Source: Bradyrhizobium sp. URHD0069 (lineage in GTDB: Bacteria; Pseudomonadota; Alphaproteobacteria; Rhizobiales; Xanthobacteraceae). Taken from it: DNA of 51,278 bases. Below the pieces are notes generated by a model, which saw nothing but the letters and a program-made list of their open reading frames with translations, had not been told where the DNA came from and ran no database searches. The stretch is taken from NCBI RefSeq assembly GCF_000701345.1, contig NZ_JNIJ01000045.1:1-51278 (forward strand), read 5' to 3'. Made by a program: the position numbers and the translations under genes. This document shows, piece by piece, positions 42,108-51,002 of the stretch. How positions within the stretch are numbered: the stretch's first letter is position 1; each line of letters begins with the position of its first letter.

Positions 42108-43151
42108 CTAGGCCAGCGAGGACGCATCGCCGCCTCTCGCTGGCCCAGGCTCGTCAATCGTATCCCTTTCGGCAGGCTTCGCTTCGGCAAGTGCTGCAGG
42201 CCTTGCGAAGACGTCCCAGCCGGACGGCTCCTGCATCTTGCGCCACTGCGCCGGAGTAACGCCCATGTGGCTCTTGAAAGCGCGCTGGAACGCCGCTTCG
42301 GATTGATAGCCCACTGCCTCCGCCACAGCGGCGGTGGAAAGGGTCGATTTCGTCAGTTCATTCGCTGCGAGCGTCATTCGAATGTCGGTCAGGAGATCGG
42401 CGGCCGATCGTCCTAGCTTCTCTTGGAATTGGCGGGCGAGCGTGGCTCGCGACATGTTGGACAGACGTGCAAGCTCCGGCAGCGACCATGCTCGCGCAGG
42501 CTCATTGAACATTGCGGCCACCGCCGGCGCCAGGCGCGTGTGGCCGGCCAAGGCGAGGAGCCCCCGTGGCGCGTCGTCCATCTCGCTGGCGAGCCGCAGC
42601 ACAAGCGTGAACATCGCGGTCGACAGCGCGTTCAGCATCGCGCGTCCGCCCAGGTGATCGTCCGCGGACTCGCTCCGCATCAGGGAGACGAGGCCTGTGA
42701 GCAGCGCGGCCGTTTCGCTCTGTTCGGCGTGAGTGCCGGCATGCACGACCAGGCGCGGCGGCAGATAGCTGCGCAGCAGGCGATCGTGCGGCGGAGTGAC
42801 GGCGAAGTGTCCGCACAACAGATCGAGCCGTTCGTCCGAGCCGAGATTTTCGCTGATCGTGAAGTTGAGGGACGCGCGGTTGCGTGACGGCAGCGGCGCG
42901 GCCCCGCTGCCGTCGTGCATGACGTGACGGGCATTGCCGGGGAGCAGCAGGATGTCACCGGGCTTCAGCTGCAGCGGTCGACCGCCCGCCGGATCCTCCA
43001 GCGTCGCGGAGCCGGCGAGCACGGCGTGGTACGGGATTTCGTTGGCCTCGCCGGGCCCCTGATCGATGCGCCATGGGGCGCCGTAGTTGCAGCGCAGGTT
43101 GAGCCGCCCGCGCACCGGCATCATTTCGAATAGCCGGCTAAGCCAATCCAT
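42108..43151 (-). CDS. AraC-family regulator with N-terminal cupin (Cupin_6)
   Basis: 347 residues. The cupin domain (residues about 10-200) has RGRLNLRCNYGAPWRIDQGP, LAGSATLEDPAGGRPLQLKPGDILLLPGNARHVMHDG and LLSGLV-like LLTGLVSLMRSESADDHLGG, the standard N-terminus of redox- or xenobiotic-responsive AraC proteins. The two helix-turn-helix motifs follow: WSLPELARLSNMSRATLARQFQEKLG and TAAVAEAVGYQSEAAFQRAFKSHMGVTPAQWR. It is divergent from the AhpD-like gene, 130 bp apart, and probably controls it together with the DUF417 gene. It also lies 21 bp from the NemA remnant, suggesting that an intact reductase was once in its regulon. Confidence 0.92.
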   Translation of the reverse strand: MDWLSRLFEMMPVRGRLNLRCNYGAPWRIDQGPGEANEIPYHAVLAGSATLEDPAGGRPLQLKPGDILLLPGNARHVMHDGSGAAPLPSRNRASLNFTISENLGSDERLDLLCGHFAVTPPHDRLLRSYLPPRLVVHAGTHAEQSETAALLTGLVSLMRSESADDHLGGRAMLNALSTAMFTLVLRLASEMDDAPRGLLALAGHTRLAPAVAAMFNEPARAWSLPELARLSNMSRATLARQFQEKLGRSAADLLTDIRMTLAANELTKSTLSTAAVAEAVGYQSEAAFQRAFKSHMGVTPAQWRKMQEPSGWDVFARPAALAEAKPAERDTIDEPGPARGGDASSLA

Positions 43152-43281
43152 GGCGACCTCCTGAAAGCATCGAACATGAGACGGTGGAGCATATAATCAA
43201 GATTGGGCGACATTCAAAGTCTCAAGACGCGGTCATACCTTCACTTTGCAATTTCACCAACTCCAACCAAAGAGTGCCGCC

Positions 43282-43818
43282 ATGTCTCGTCTTTCAGTCC
43301 CGAACCTGGAATCTGACACCGGCCCGTCTGGCCAGATCTATGGCCAGATCAAGAAGGCGATCGGCAGCGTGCCGAACACCTTCGCGACCATTGCCGCCCA
43401 CGGCCCTGCCGCCCTCAAGTCGGTCCTCGCCGCTGACGCCGTGCTCGCTGCAGGCAGCCTGACCAAGCGCGATCAGGAGGTCATCAAGCTCGTCATTAGC
43501 GCTGCCGCCGGCTGCGACTACTGCGTCGCCGCCCACAATCATCTCGCCAAGCTTGCCGGCGTGAAGCCGGAGGTACTCAAGCAGATTCGCGAGGGCCAGC
43601 TCACCGGTGACGCCAAGCGCGATGCACTGGTCGGGTTCGTCCGCAAGCTTGCGCAGTCCAGCGGCACCGTCAGCGACGATGATTACGCCGCCATTAAATC
43701 GGCCGGCTACAGCGACGCTCAGCTGGTGGAGATCAGCCTGGCATTCGCCACGACGGCCTTCACCAACGTGTTCAACCGCATCTACGACACCGAGATCGAC
43801 TTCCCTGCAGTCGCGTGA
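43282..43818 (+). CDS. AhpD-like carboxymuconolactone decarboxylase-family peroxidase
   Basis: 178 residues from MSRLSVPNLESDTGPSGQIY; the start is placed at 43282 rather than 43246 because this N-terminus is conserved. The redox motif CDYCVAAH (CxxCxxxH) sits in VISAAAGCDYCVAAHNHLAK, preceded by LTKRDQEVIKL. Remaining helices: AKRDALVGFVRKLAQSSGTV and YSDAQLVEISLAFATTAFTN. The two Cys are a disulfide-forming thiol peroxidase centre as in AhpD. First gene of a probable two-gene operon with the DUF417 gene (42 bp). Confidence 0.9.
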   Translation: MSRLSVPNLESDTGPSGQIYGQIKKAIGSVPNTFATIAAHGPAALKSVLAADAVLAAGSLTKRDQEVIKLVISAAAGCDYCVAAHNHLAKLAGVKPEVLKQIREGQLTGDAKRDALVGFVRKLAQSSGTVSDDDYAAIKSAGYSDAQLVEISLAFATTAFTNVFNRIYDTEIDFPAVA

Positions 43819-43860
43819 AGCGACTGTGCCCCATCGCACCATTGAATGAAAGGATCACGC

Positions 43861-44367
43861 ATGACCACAATTACCAACACCACGCAAAACCCGCTCGTCC
43901 GCGCGCTGCACAGGTCCGGCCTGCTCACGGAGGATCTCGACTATCATGTCGTCCGGGCCTCCATGGTGATCATGTTCTTCTTCTTCGGTTACCAGAAGTG
44001 GTTTCCGTACGAGTTCGAAAGGCTTGTCCCGTTTATCAGCAACGGCCCGCTGATCTGGTGGCTGTATCCGGTGTTCGGCCACGCGGGCGCCAGCTACTTC
44101 CTGGGCGTCTCGGAGTGGACCATCGGCAGCCTGCTGCTCGCGGGCTTCTGGGACAATCGGCTCGGCGTTCTTGGCGCCCTCGGCTCGACCGGCACCTTCA
44201 TCGCGACGGTCACGATCATTCCGTTCATGCCTGAGGGCTGGGACGTCGCCGCGGGAGGCTTCCCTGCGATGACGGGCAACGTTCCCTTCCTGATGAAGGA
44301 CATCGTTCTGCTCGCCGTCTCGCTCTACCTTCTGAGGCAGGGCGTGGTTCGCCTGACGCGGCAATAA
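43861..44367 (+). CDS. DUF417/YkgB-family membrane protein
   Basis: 168 residues from MTTITNTTQNPLVRALHRSG with AAAGGA upstream. Four hydrophobic segments: RASMVIMFFFFGYQKWFPYE, PLIWWLYPVFGHAGASYFLG, EWTIGSLLLAGFWDNRLGVL with STGTFIATVTIIPFMPEGW, and FLMKDIVLLAVSLYLLRQG. The FGYQKWFPYE and FLMKDIVLLA motifs are typical of DUF417, a DoxX-related family; YkgB/RclC belongs here and is part of the reactive-chlorine response of E. coli. An envelope electrophile-stress role is therefore plausible. Confidence 0.9.
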   Translation: MTTITNTTQNPLVRALHRSGLLTEDLDYHVVRASMVIMFFFFGYQKWFPYEFERLVPFISNGPLIWWLYPVFGHAGASYFLGVSEWTIGSLLLAGFWDNRLGVLGALGSTGTFIATVTIIPFMPEGWDVAAGGFPAMTGNVPFLMKDIVLLAVSLYLLRQGVVRLTRQ

Positions 44368-44505
44368 GGTGGCACTCTGCTGATGGCGATGCGTCGCCGG
44401 CGAGCTTACCGCTTGCCGGCGATTGCGCGTTCCTATGGCAGCGGTGTCGCGATCAAGAAACTAAACGATTTAAAACGTGATCTACGTCCGGTTCGGATGG
44501 CCGCG

Positions 44506-45498
44506 CTAACCTCTGCGGATCCGATCACGCGCTCTGACCTGGCGCATCTCGGCGCTCAGCATTGCGGCACGGTACTCCACGGGTGTCATCCCGTAGCCGC
44601 GTCGGAAGGCGCGAATGAACTGGGCCTGATCCGCGAAGCCGCAGGCATAAGCCTTTTCCGCAGCGCGGCGATGATCCGCCGGATCGGCAAGCGCGGCGCA
44701 TATCCGTTGAAGGCGCCGGCCGCGGATAAAGGCGGCCACGCCCCCGCTCGCTTCGAACAACCGATAGAGCGCCGACCGAGACAGCCCCAGCAGACGTGCA
44801 AGGTCTTGCACACCAAAAGCCGGATAGTGGAGATGCTGCTCGACGAGCGCTTCGGCACGCTGGCGCGTGGCCAGTTGCATGATACTCCGTGTGTCGCTTT
44901 CCAGCTCCGGCTCCGCGGGATGGTCGAGCGAAACGGCAAGCATGTGGAGAAATGCTCGCGCGAGCGCAGGGCCGCTCTCCGCAGGAAGGGTCAAAAGGTG
45001 CGGCGCAATAGCCCTCACGTGATCCATCAGTGGTTGCGCGCGGGCCGTGCCTAGTACCAATCCGTGCAAGTCGCGCACCGGCGGCAAGACTTCTTCCGCG
45101 AGCGCACGCGGAATCGCAAATGTCATTGAGCGGCTTGCCGCCGCCGTCCAGTGACTGCGACGGCTCAGATCGCCAAGAAGGACGCCGCCGTCGCAAGCGA
45201 GCGAGCGCCCTTCGGCATCGCCCGCGCCTTTTCCGCGAAACAAAATTAGAACGCCGAGATGATCAAGGCCGTCGCCGCGGATGCGGCTTCCGGTCCGGAC
45301 GTAGTCGAGCCCGGCCATGCGGGATCGCGTGATGGCCAAATCGCGAAAGCCAAATGTCTCGCTCTCCGCGAAAAAGGCGCCCTCGCGCGGTTGCGTTTCG
45401 AACACCGGCGCGACGCTCGGCCATTCCCGACATCGCCACGCCTCGTAGGCCTCGGGCGCGGCAATGCCATTCGTCGTGAAGAAGGTTCGTTTAGTCAT
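44506..45498 (-). CDS. AraC-family regulator (AraC-binding-like N-terminus)
   Basis: 330 residues from MTKRTFFTTNGIAAPEAYEA. The N-terminal domain (WPSVAPVFETQPREGAFFAE ... DLSRRSHWTAAASRSMTFAIPRALAEEVLP) is the AraC-binding-like type of the FeaR/NphR group. The C-terminal DNA-binding part has FGVQDLARLLGLSRSALYRLFEASGG and AAEKAYACGFADQAQFIRAFRRGYGMTPVEYR. It faces the DUF417 gene tail to tail. A run of three 14-bp direct repeats lies 29 bp upstream of its start. Confidence 0.9.
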   Translation of the reverse strand: MTKRTFFTTNGIAAPEAYEAWRCREWPSVAPVFETQPREGAFFAESETFGFRDLAITRSRMAGLDYVRTGSRIRGDGLDHLGVLILFRGKGAGDAEGRSLACDGGVLLGDLSRRSHWTAAASRSMTFAIPRALAEEVLPPVRDLHGLVLGTARAQPLMDHVRAIAPHLLTLPAESGPALARAFLHMLAVSLDHPAEPELESDTRSIMQLATRQRAEALVEQHLHYPAFGVQDLARLLGLSRSALYRLFEASGGVAAFIRGRRLQRICAALADPADHRRAAEKAYACGFADQAQFIRAFRRGYGMTPVEYRAAMLSAEMRQVRARDRIRRG

Positions 45499-45526
45499 GA
45501 CGGGACCGAAGGAAAAGCCGGAGGGA

Positions 45527-45568
45527 AGCTAGGTCTTGAAAGCTAGGTCTTGAAAGCTTGGTCTTGGG
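45527..45568. promoter_or_regulatory. Three 14-bp direct repeats upstream of the AraC gene (possible operator)
   Basis: AGCTAGGTCTTGAA twice, then AGCTTGGTCTTGGG, head to tail, starting 29 bp from the regulator's start codon. AraC proteins bind direct repeats, so an autoregulatory operator is a reasonable guess, but a simple tandem duplication would look the same. Confidence 0.5.
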
Positions 45569-46365
45569 ACTCTCAGGCAGAGAGGCAACGTGCGGCAAGT
45601 GCTCACCCAGCTTGCCACGTTTGCCCCGCTGATTGGGACAATATGCCAACAATTGGGACGTGACGCCAGTTGCGACTGTGTCTCTCCACTCGATAGAGGA
45701 ACAAAGGGTCGGGGCGGCAAAGATTCTCGGTGAGGCCGCCATTGGATTACCAAACCATGGGTGATCAGCGCGCGCGAATTGCGCCGATGAAAAAATTGTT
45801 CTCGATCCTGGTAACGACCACCGGCCGCCCATCGATCGGATCACGACACATGATCCGACACGCTGATCGATTTTGGATAGCACGCGTCGCGTCCGCGACG
45901 CCTGGCCCTCCGAGTTCGATGCCATCCTGGGCGGTGACGTGGGACGTCGACGACATCGTCCGCAAGGAGGAAGCGGCCGCGATGGCAAGGAATGCGTTCG
46001 CGCTCGACGCCAGAGCGAATCCGGACCAGGCGCTGGAGTGGCACGCGATCGACGAGAAGCACTGGATCGAGAAGGGCTACGCACCGAACCATTGGAGGGA
46101 TGATGGCCGATAGTGAGGCGCTGCTGAGCGCCTGCAGACGGCATGGGCTCCCAAGGCCGACGAAATCGAGCCGGCCGTGCCGCAGGTGGATGCTCTCAAT
46201 TGGCAGCGGGAATGTTCTGGCTGTACGGCTCGGAAGAGAAGGTGCTCGTGAAAACGCCATCTTCCCCACGGGTCACATCGAACAAATTACATGTGACAGT
46301 ATGGAAGTGAACAGACGGCTCGGTGCCCGTGGATATCTTCATCGATACAACGGGGGTATAGGGCC
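45569..46365. other. Decayed, gene-poor stretch
   Basis: Several partial frames show coding-like composition but none is complete. One is MARNAFALDARANPDQALEW from 45982, with AGGAGG upstream and a stop at 46113. Another is ADEIEPAVPQVDALNWQRE around 46150-46210. I recognise no family; this looks like eroded genes. Confidence 0.4.
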
Positions 46366-46575
46366 GTGTTGGACGTCGTGATTACTGAGCGAAGCCCGAC
46401 TAGGTGGGAATGGCGGGTCTGCGATCGCCAAGGCAGCCCGATTATGGGCGGGTTTGAAAGCACCCGACCCGCGGCCAAGTACAGCGGCAATCGAGCGCTG
46501 TTTCTCCTGCTGTCTACCAGCTGGCGTCATTTTCCCCGGAGCGGTGACCGGGTTGCAGGGCGCTCCCCCAGATGA
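46366..46575 (+). CDS. Small Bradyrhizobium-type hypothetical protein
   Basis: 69 residues from a GTG: MLDVVITERSPTRWEWRVCD, then GSPIMGGFESTRPAAKYSGNRALFLLLS. This matches a very short family I recall as frequent in Bradyrhizobium (ExxxRWEWxVCDxxGxxxxxGxExTRxAAKYxGxxALF). The last ~18 residues (RHFPRSGDRVAGRSPR) look unrelated and Arg-rich, as if the native end was lost. A GTG or the adjacent TTG could be the start. Confidence 0.55.
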   Translation: MLDVVITERSPTRWEWRVCDRQGSPIMGGFESTRPAAKYSGNRALFLLLSTSWRHFPRSGDRVAGRSPR

Positions 46576-46881
46576 AGCGTGCCGTGTTTTAGAGTGGGCA
46601 GCCTATGCCGGCCTGTCGCGGTCGCTCCAGCCAGATTATGGATTTGCTGAGTAGCGCTGGAGGCGCTGATCGCAGGCAATAGGTGGCCACGACGATCGTG
46701 AATGCATTCTTCGGCTATCGCATGCGCTGCGTGACGCCCCCATACAACAGCGAGGTAAAGGAGCTGTTCAAGAAAATGAGAGACGAGACGCGCTGAAACG
46801 TGAGCGTGGGATGTGAACTGGATCACAGCACAATCTGGAGATGGATCGTAAGTCGTATCGGGGCTCAGCAGAGAGCGTAAA

Positions 46882-47073
46882 ATGTGCGAATGGAAAGCAA
46901 TCGACACCGCTCCAACGGACGGCACATGGATCAAGGTGCGGGGATGGGATTTTGGGATAGAAGGATTGCGCCGACACTATGCCACTGCGTTCTACGAAGA
47001 CGGTAGTTGGATCAATGTCGGCAGCAATGGCAATCGGCTTCGATACCTGACGGACTGGCAAAAGCTTTCGTAA
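46882..47073 (+). CDS. Small hypothetical protein (WKAIDTAPTDGT family)
   Basis: 63 residues: MCEWKAIDTAPTDGTWIKVR, DFGIEGLRRHYATAFYEDGS and LRYLTDWQKLS. GAGAGCG lies 7 nt upstream. The W-x-x-IDTAP(T/R)DGT opening is shared with many short phage- and rhizobium-derived proteins that have a WxP/DW end; function unknown. Confidence 0.6.
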   Translation: MCEWKAIDTAPTDGTWIKVRGWDFGIEGLRRHYATAFYEDGSWINVGSNGNRLRYLTDWQKLS

Positions 47074-47084
47074 ACATCACAGAC

Positions 47085-47165
47085 ATGCGCACCAGACCGC
47101 TAACCGACGAAGAACTTGATGCCATCGTAGCGCGTCGCGAGTTACTTGTCTGCTTTCGGCGGTAG
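47085..47165 (+). pseudogene. Truncated small ORF cut by a dispersed repeat
   Basis: MRTRPLTDEELDAIVARREL then LVCFRR and stop, 12 bp after the previous gene. LTDEELDAIVARRE looks like a real N-terminus, but it runs into a GGTAGACCGGAAGTGACCTG ... GACCCGGAGCGGAC repeat of the type found near 605-665 and 49520. The remainder of 47166-47545 holds no supported gene. Confidence 0.45.
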
Positions 47166-47545
47166 ACCGGAAGTGACCTGCCGACTTTCAAACCGACGCA
47201 ATTGACCCGGAGCGGACTTCGGCCCCACCTCGGAGTACGCGCCGCCGGGCACGGTCCAGATGCAGATGATCTACGCATTTCACTCGCGCCGCCGCAATTC
47301 CGGCGACTTACACGCTTGCCCCTTAATCTTCTCAGTCGTGAGGTGAGTACTTCTTACATTCTTACCGATCTCATCTGGAATACGACATTTGCTTGAATTA
47401 GCCTCGATAAAACTGATCATCCTGAGCTCGGCTTCTTCATAGCGGAAAGTATTCAGCGTCCCAAGCATCCGTTCGAAAGAGGATTTTCCCGTACATTAGA
47501 AACTTGTCGTCGGACCGATACGGACGGTTGGAGCTTCCTTTGATC

Positions 47546-47899
47546 TCAACGTGGGACGATATCTGCTGGATATGGTCGAAGAGGGTGTCCAGCACAAGTA
47601 TTGTCGCGAGCCTGTACCATCTCGCGGTGGTACCCTTCCACTTGGTTCAACAATTGGACAGAAATGTCGCATGACTCGCGATTGTTATCTGCGTACTTGA
47701 GTGTCGCCTCCGCGGCTAAGGAGGCATGATAAAATGCTCCGCAGCGCTCCGATGGCGGTGCTCTCATCGCCTGTTTCCAAGCCTCTGTGGCCGCATTGCG
47801 CAGTCGCAGGTATTCTTGGCACGGCGTCCGCGCTTCGACCTGAACCCCGAGCCCGATTATTATTATCATTGCGAAGGCCGGCACTGCCTTCAGCGTCAT
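47546..47899 (-). CDS. Small secreted hypothetical protein with four Cys
   Basis: 117 residues from MTLKAVPAFAMIIIIGLGVQ, signal cleavage near VEART. The mature domain TPCQEYLRLRNAATEAWKQA, SERCGAFYHASLAAEATLKYADNNRESCDIS and RDNTCAGHPLRPYPADI has four Cys that could form two disulfides and is mainly helical. Periplasmic, function unknown. An upstream ATG at 47914 is the alternative start. Confidence 0.6.
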   Translation of the reverse strand: MTLKAVPAFAMIIIIGLGVQVEARTPCQEYLRLRNAATEAWKQAMRAPPSERCGAFYHASLAAEATLKYADNNRESCDISVQLLNQVEGYHREMVQARDNTCAGHPLRPYPADIVPR

Positions 47900-48116
47900 A
47901 GGGCATCCTCGCAAGCGTTAGTACCACCAGGTACGCAACAGCATTCCGCAATATTGGTCCATCGGGTACGGCGGATATACGACCACACCGTTTGGGTTAC
48001 CCGCGAATGGAGGCAGGGTAAATCGGTGTCCGCGCGGAAGTTCCGCTGTTGGCGCCATGAGCTGCCATTGCCGGCAAACCGATGCACACACGGGCGGTCT
48101 TTAAGCGTTAGCTTAA

Positions 48117-48476
48117 TCAGCCGCAATTCCAGATCGGCCCGATCGGCGTCCGCGTCCAGCAAGGGCCGAAGCTGCCGCCATTGTAGCGACCGCCGTAAAA
48201 GCCAGGTCGGCCGAAATAGTGCCAGTCGCCATCGTACCCGTAATAACTTGGGATTGGGTCGATATACCAAGGGCGCCGGTTGTGGCGCGCCATGCGCGAA
48301 ACCAAAGCTTTCTGGGCGTAAGCTGGAAGGCTGTTATTCGGTGGCTGATGATAACCCGGCAGGAAGCCGTAGCCGTGCCAGCGTGGCGCCGGCCGCTTAT
48401 GAGCCGGCGCAGCCGGCGCGACGACCGGCAGCAGCGATAGGACGATTGCAATCGACAGAAACACGAGGCGCGACAT
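48117..48476 (-). CDS. Secreted Tyr/Gly/Pro-rich hypothetical protein
   Basis: 119 residues from MSRLVFLSIAIVLSLLPVVA, signal cleavage near APAAP. The mature part is low-complexity, rich in Tyr, Gly, Pro and Trp (RWHGYGFLPGYHQPP, RRPWYIDPIPSYYGYDGDWH, YFGRPGFYGGRYNGGSFGPC) and ends with two Cys in GPCWTRTPIGPIWNCG. Such Cys-bounded Gly/Tyr-rich secreted proteins are numerous in Bradyrhizobium. Function unknown. Confidence 0.65.
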   Translation of the reverse strand: MSRLVFLSIAIVLSLLPVVAPAAPAHKRPAPRWHGYGFLPGYHQPPNNSLPAYAQKALVSRMARHNRRPWYIDPIPSYYGYDGDWHYFGRPGFYGGRYNGGSFGPCWTRTPIGPIWNCG

Positions 48477-48781
48477 AACCACAGCATAGACGGCCGCCTG
48501 TTGTGAGGCGATTCAAATCTGAGTGCACAGTCCAGCGCAACTGCTTCCGGTTCGCTTGCGAAACGAGCACTTTGCGCCAGAAACGGTCGTTTTTTTCTAA
48601 AGGTCCCGATTCCATTTAGACGTAATGATCTAGAATCACTTGCCTTGCTTCGCGCCGTCTAGTCTCAATTCGAAATTGAAAAATACAGAGCGTCCGCCCT
48701 TCGGGCAGTTTTCTTGCAAAGCAAGCGGAAACGTCGCTCGGCGCGCTTGACGAGAAGACGTCCTTCGGTAGTCCCGCTCGG

Positions 48782-49066
48782 TCAAAATCTGATCCGGCGC
48801 CACCAGGTATTTGGTTGGTCGCTCCGCGTGCGATTCCAACCTACACCGCGGGCGATTACTTTGCCGCCATCGTCTCCAGTCACTTCCAAGTCGACGATCG
48901 TATCGCTCTGAACCTTTATAATCATAGCGGCGTGTAGCGCGCCGGTGCTGTCGCAGTAGATCACCGTCTCGCCGAGAGAGCTGTTTTCCAGCAGGCCGTT
49001 CTTCGCCAACGCAGGCATCGCTGTCATGGTCACCGCCAACACGATTGCACTCACAATCTTTTTCAT
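48782..49066 (-). CDS. Small secreted hypothetical protein
   Basis: 94 residues from MKKIVSAIVLAVTMTAMPAL with GAGG 9 nt upstream; a longer frame from 49198 is not supported. Mature part: ENSSLGETVIYCDSTGALHA, IIKVQSDTIVDLEVTGDDGG and a basic end WNRTRSDQPNTWWRRIRF. One Cys, compact beta-strand pattern. Periplasmic, unknown function. Confidence 0.6.
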   Translation of the reverse strand: MKKIVSAIVLAVTMTAMPALAKNGLLENSSLGETVIYCDSTGALHAAMIIKVQSDTIVDLEVTGDDGGKVIARGVGWNRTRSDQPNTWWRRIRF

Positions 49067-49797
49067 TGTGCCAACCTCAGTTGTAGTTTCCTTTCCTCTG
49101 CAAACATCCTCGGTCGTTGGTGTAATTCCAGCCTTGGGCGATTTTAAGGAAATCGGCGGTCGGGCGCGCCGACCAGGGAATTGCGCCGGATCATCCACGG
49201 TCTCGACCCGCTAGCGCGACTTGGTCGGCAGGTGGGTGCGGCCACTACTTGTCGCCTTCTGGAGGACGCATCATTTGCATCCAGCAACGACCTCTGGCGG
49301 TCGATCCGGCGCGAGGCTGAAATGGATGACTGTCCTAACGGAGCTCCTACCCCTTCATGATAGGCAAGGCCTCAGGCAACAATAGAGAGGACCGAACCGC
49401 ATGATATGAGATCGGTGCGCACATTCTCGCCCACTGACAGGTAGGCCTCACCCGTGCGCGAATCCGGACTTCCGCTGCTGGCATCTTTGAAACACGCCGA
49501 CCGGCTCTGAGAACGTCTGCTCCCAGGGGTAGACCGCAGGTGACTGGCGCATGGTCAGAATGAGGAGATTGACGCAAAGCAGCCATTTCCCGGGTTCATC
49601 TGCTTTCTCGAAAGGCGATGTCTAAACTCAGAGCACCTGACCCTAACGCAGACGCATCCGAGCTCGACGAGCGTGTCCTTGACCGGCGCCGCCGGGGCTC
49701 GACGTTTAGCAGATAGCGCAACGACTCGAGAAGGGTTCGGCCATCACGCGGCCACCTTCGCTACCCCTGACGCTTCGCATGGTTGAGCGGCCACCGC
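49067..49797. other. Gene-free stretch with a diverged dispersed repeat
   Basis: No supported gene on either strand. Around 49520-49590, GGGGTAGACCGCAGGTGACTG ... GATTGACGCAAAGC resembles the repeat type near 605-665 and 47160-47215. Confidence 0.45.
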
Positions 49798-50268
49798 TTA
49801 GTTTCTGGCAGCGGCCTCCAGTTCTGCGAGGTCGAATTTCACCATCTTGAGCATTGCTTCGGTCACCCGCTTTGCCTTCGCGCGGTCCGGATCCTTCATC
49901 AGCTCATCGAGCCTTTTGGGTGAAATCTGCCAGGAGAGCCCCCAGCGATCCCGCAGCCAGCCGCATTGTTCCGTGGAGCCACCCTCCTTGAGGGCATCCC
50001 AAAGCCGATCAATCTCTGCCTGCGTGTCGCATTCAACCATGATGGAGAAGCTGTGATTGAAGGGGTCGAGAGGGCCTGCCTCGATCGCCATGTATCGCTG
50101 GTCGCCGAGAGTGCAGGACACGATTTTGACGCTTCCCTCCGGGCCACTTGGAGTATCCGCGGGTATAGTGGTGGCCCATTCAATGGCCGAGCCAGGTATC
50201 AAGGACGTGTAGAAGTTGATCGCCGCCTCCATGTCCTTTTCGAACCAGAGATGTTGAATAACTTTCAT
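49798..50268 (-). CDS. PhnB-like VOC-family protein
   Basis: 156 residues from MKVIQHLWFEKDMEAAINFY with GAGAGGA upstream; the ORF extends to 50304 without support. The VOC/3-demethylubiquinone-methyltransferase-like (PF06983) pattern is clear: FYTSLIPGSAIEWATT, VKIVSCTLGDQRYMAIEAGP, NHSFSIMVECDTQAEIDRLWDALKEGGSTEQCGWLRDRWGLSWQISPKRLDELM. The C-terminus AKRVTEAMLKMVKFDLAELE is typical. Family members are often annotated as methyltransferases but have a glyoxalase fold; the real activity is unknown. Confidence 0.9.
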   Translation of the reverse strand: MKVIQHLWFEKDMEAAINFYTSLIPGSAIEWATTIPADTPSGPEGSVKIVSCTLGDQRYMAIEAGPLDPFNHSFSIMVECDTQAEIDRLWDALKEGGSTEQCGWLRDRWGLSWQISPKRLDELMKDPDRAKAKRVTEAMLKMVKFDLAELEAAARN

Positions 50269-50713
50269 GGCTATAATCCTCTCAGATATCGCGTGCGCCG
50301 ACACCGGCAGCTTCGGTTCATGCGAACAGCAGGTGCCCGGCTAATGCACTCCCTTAGGACGTCTGAAGACACCAGCGCCCGACAATACGGTGGAAATTTT
50401 CTCGCACAGAGGTCAAGGCGATTACCGAAAAGCTGCAAAGTTGACGCCTATCAAGATGGTTGGCCGGCCTTCGCGTAAACTTGGAACTTCGCGCGTCTCT
50501 CTGACTCAAATTGGCAGAGGCGGCGTATGAACCAGTTCATCGATGTTGCCCCAAGACGACTTTCGAAACCTGCTAATCGAAGCTGGCGGTACAAGGTGGT
50601 ACACGCAAAAACCAATGGCCGGGCTGGGAACGCTTCGCGTTAGAGGGGGAACAAGGCGAACCGGCGAGATGCTTTGATTCTGAGCGGATTTGGCATCAAG
50701 AGGAGAAATTGAA
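50269..50713. other. Gene-free stretch
   Basis: No supported gene. The promoters of the VOC gene (leftward) and the DUF3551 gene (rightward) should lie here; no specific element was recognised. Confidence 0.45.
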
Positions 50714-50971
50714 ATGCGCAAGATCATTGGAGCCGCAGCGTTTGTAGCCATGGTGTTCGCAGCGCTGCCGGCATCCGCTCAACCAGATGATCCGTACGAT
50801 TATCCCTACTGCCTACAAGGTCACGACTACGGCCTCCCGGGGTTGTGTCAGTTCACAAGCTACCTACAGTGCCAAGCCACAGCCTACGGGACATTTTCGT
50901 ATTGTGGCATAAATCCTCGATTTGCATACGGATGGCAGCCGCGCGGCCGACGACCTTATCAGGTATGGTGA
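50714..50971 (+). CDS. DUF3551-family small secreted protein
   Basis: 85 residues from MRKIIGAAAFVAMVFAALPA, cleavage near SAQP; AAGAGGAG lies 12 nt before the ATG at 50714. The mature part DYPYCLQGHDYGLPGLCQFT, then SYLQCQATAYGTFSYCGINPRFAYG has the four Cys and YCxQ...C.F.....C.A....YC..NP layout of DUF3551, a family expanded in Bradyrhizobium. Periplasmic, disulfide-bonded, function unknown. Confidence 0.85.
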   Translation: MRKIIGAAAFVAMVFAALPASAQPDDPYDYPYCLQGHDYGLPGLCQFTSYLQCQATAYGTFSYCGINPRFAYGWQPRGRRPYQVW

Positions 50972-51002
50972 TCGAGTGAGCGTGGCGACTTCCGTTGTTG
51001 AT

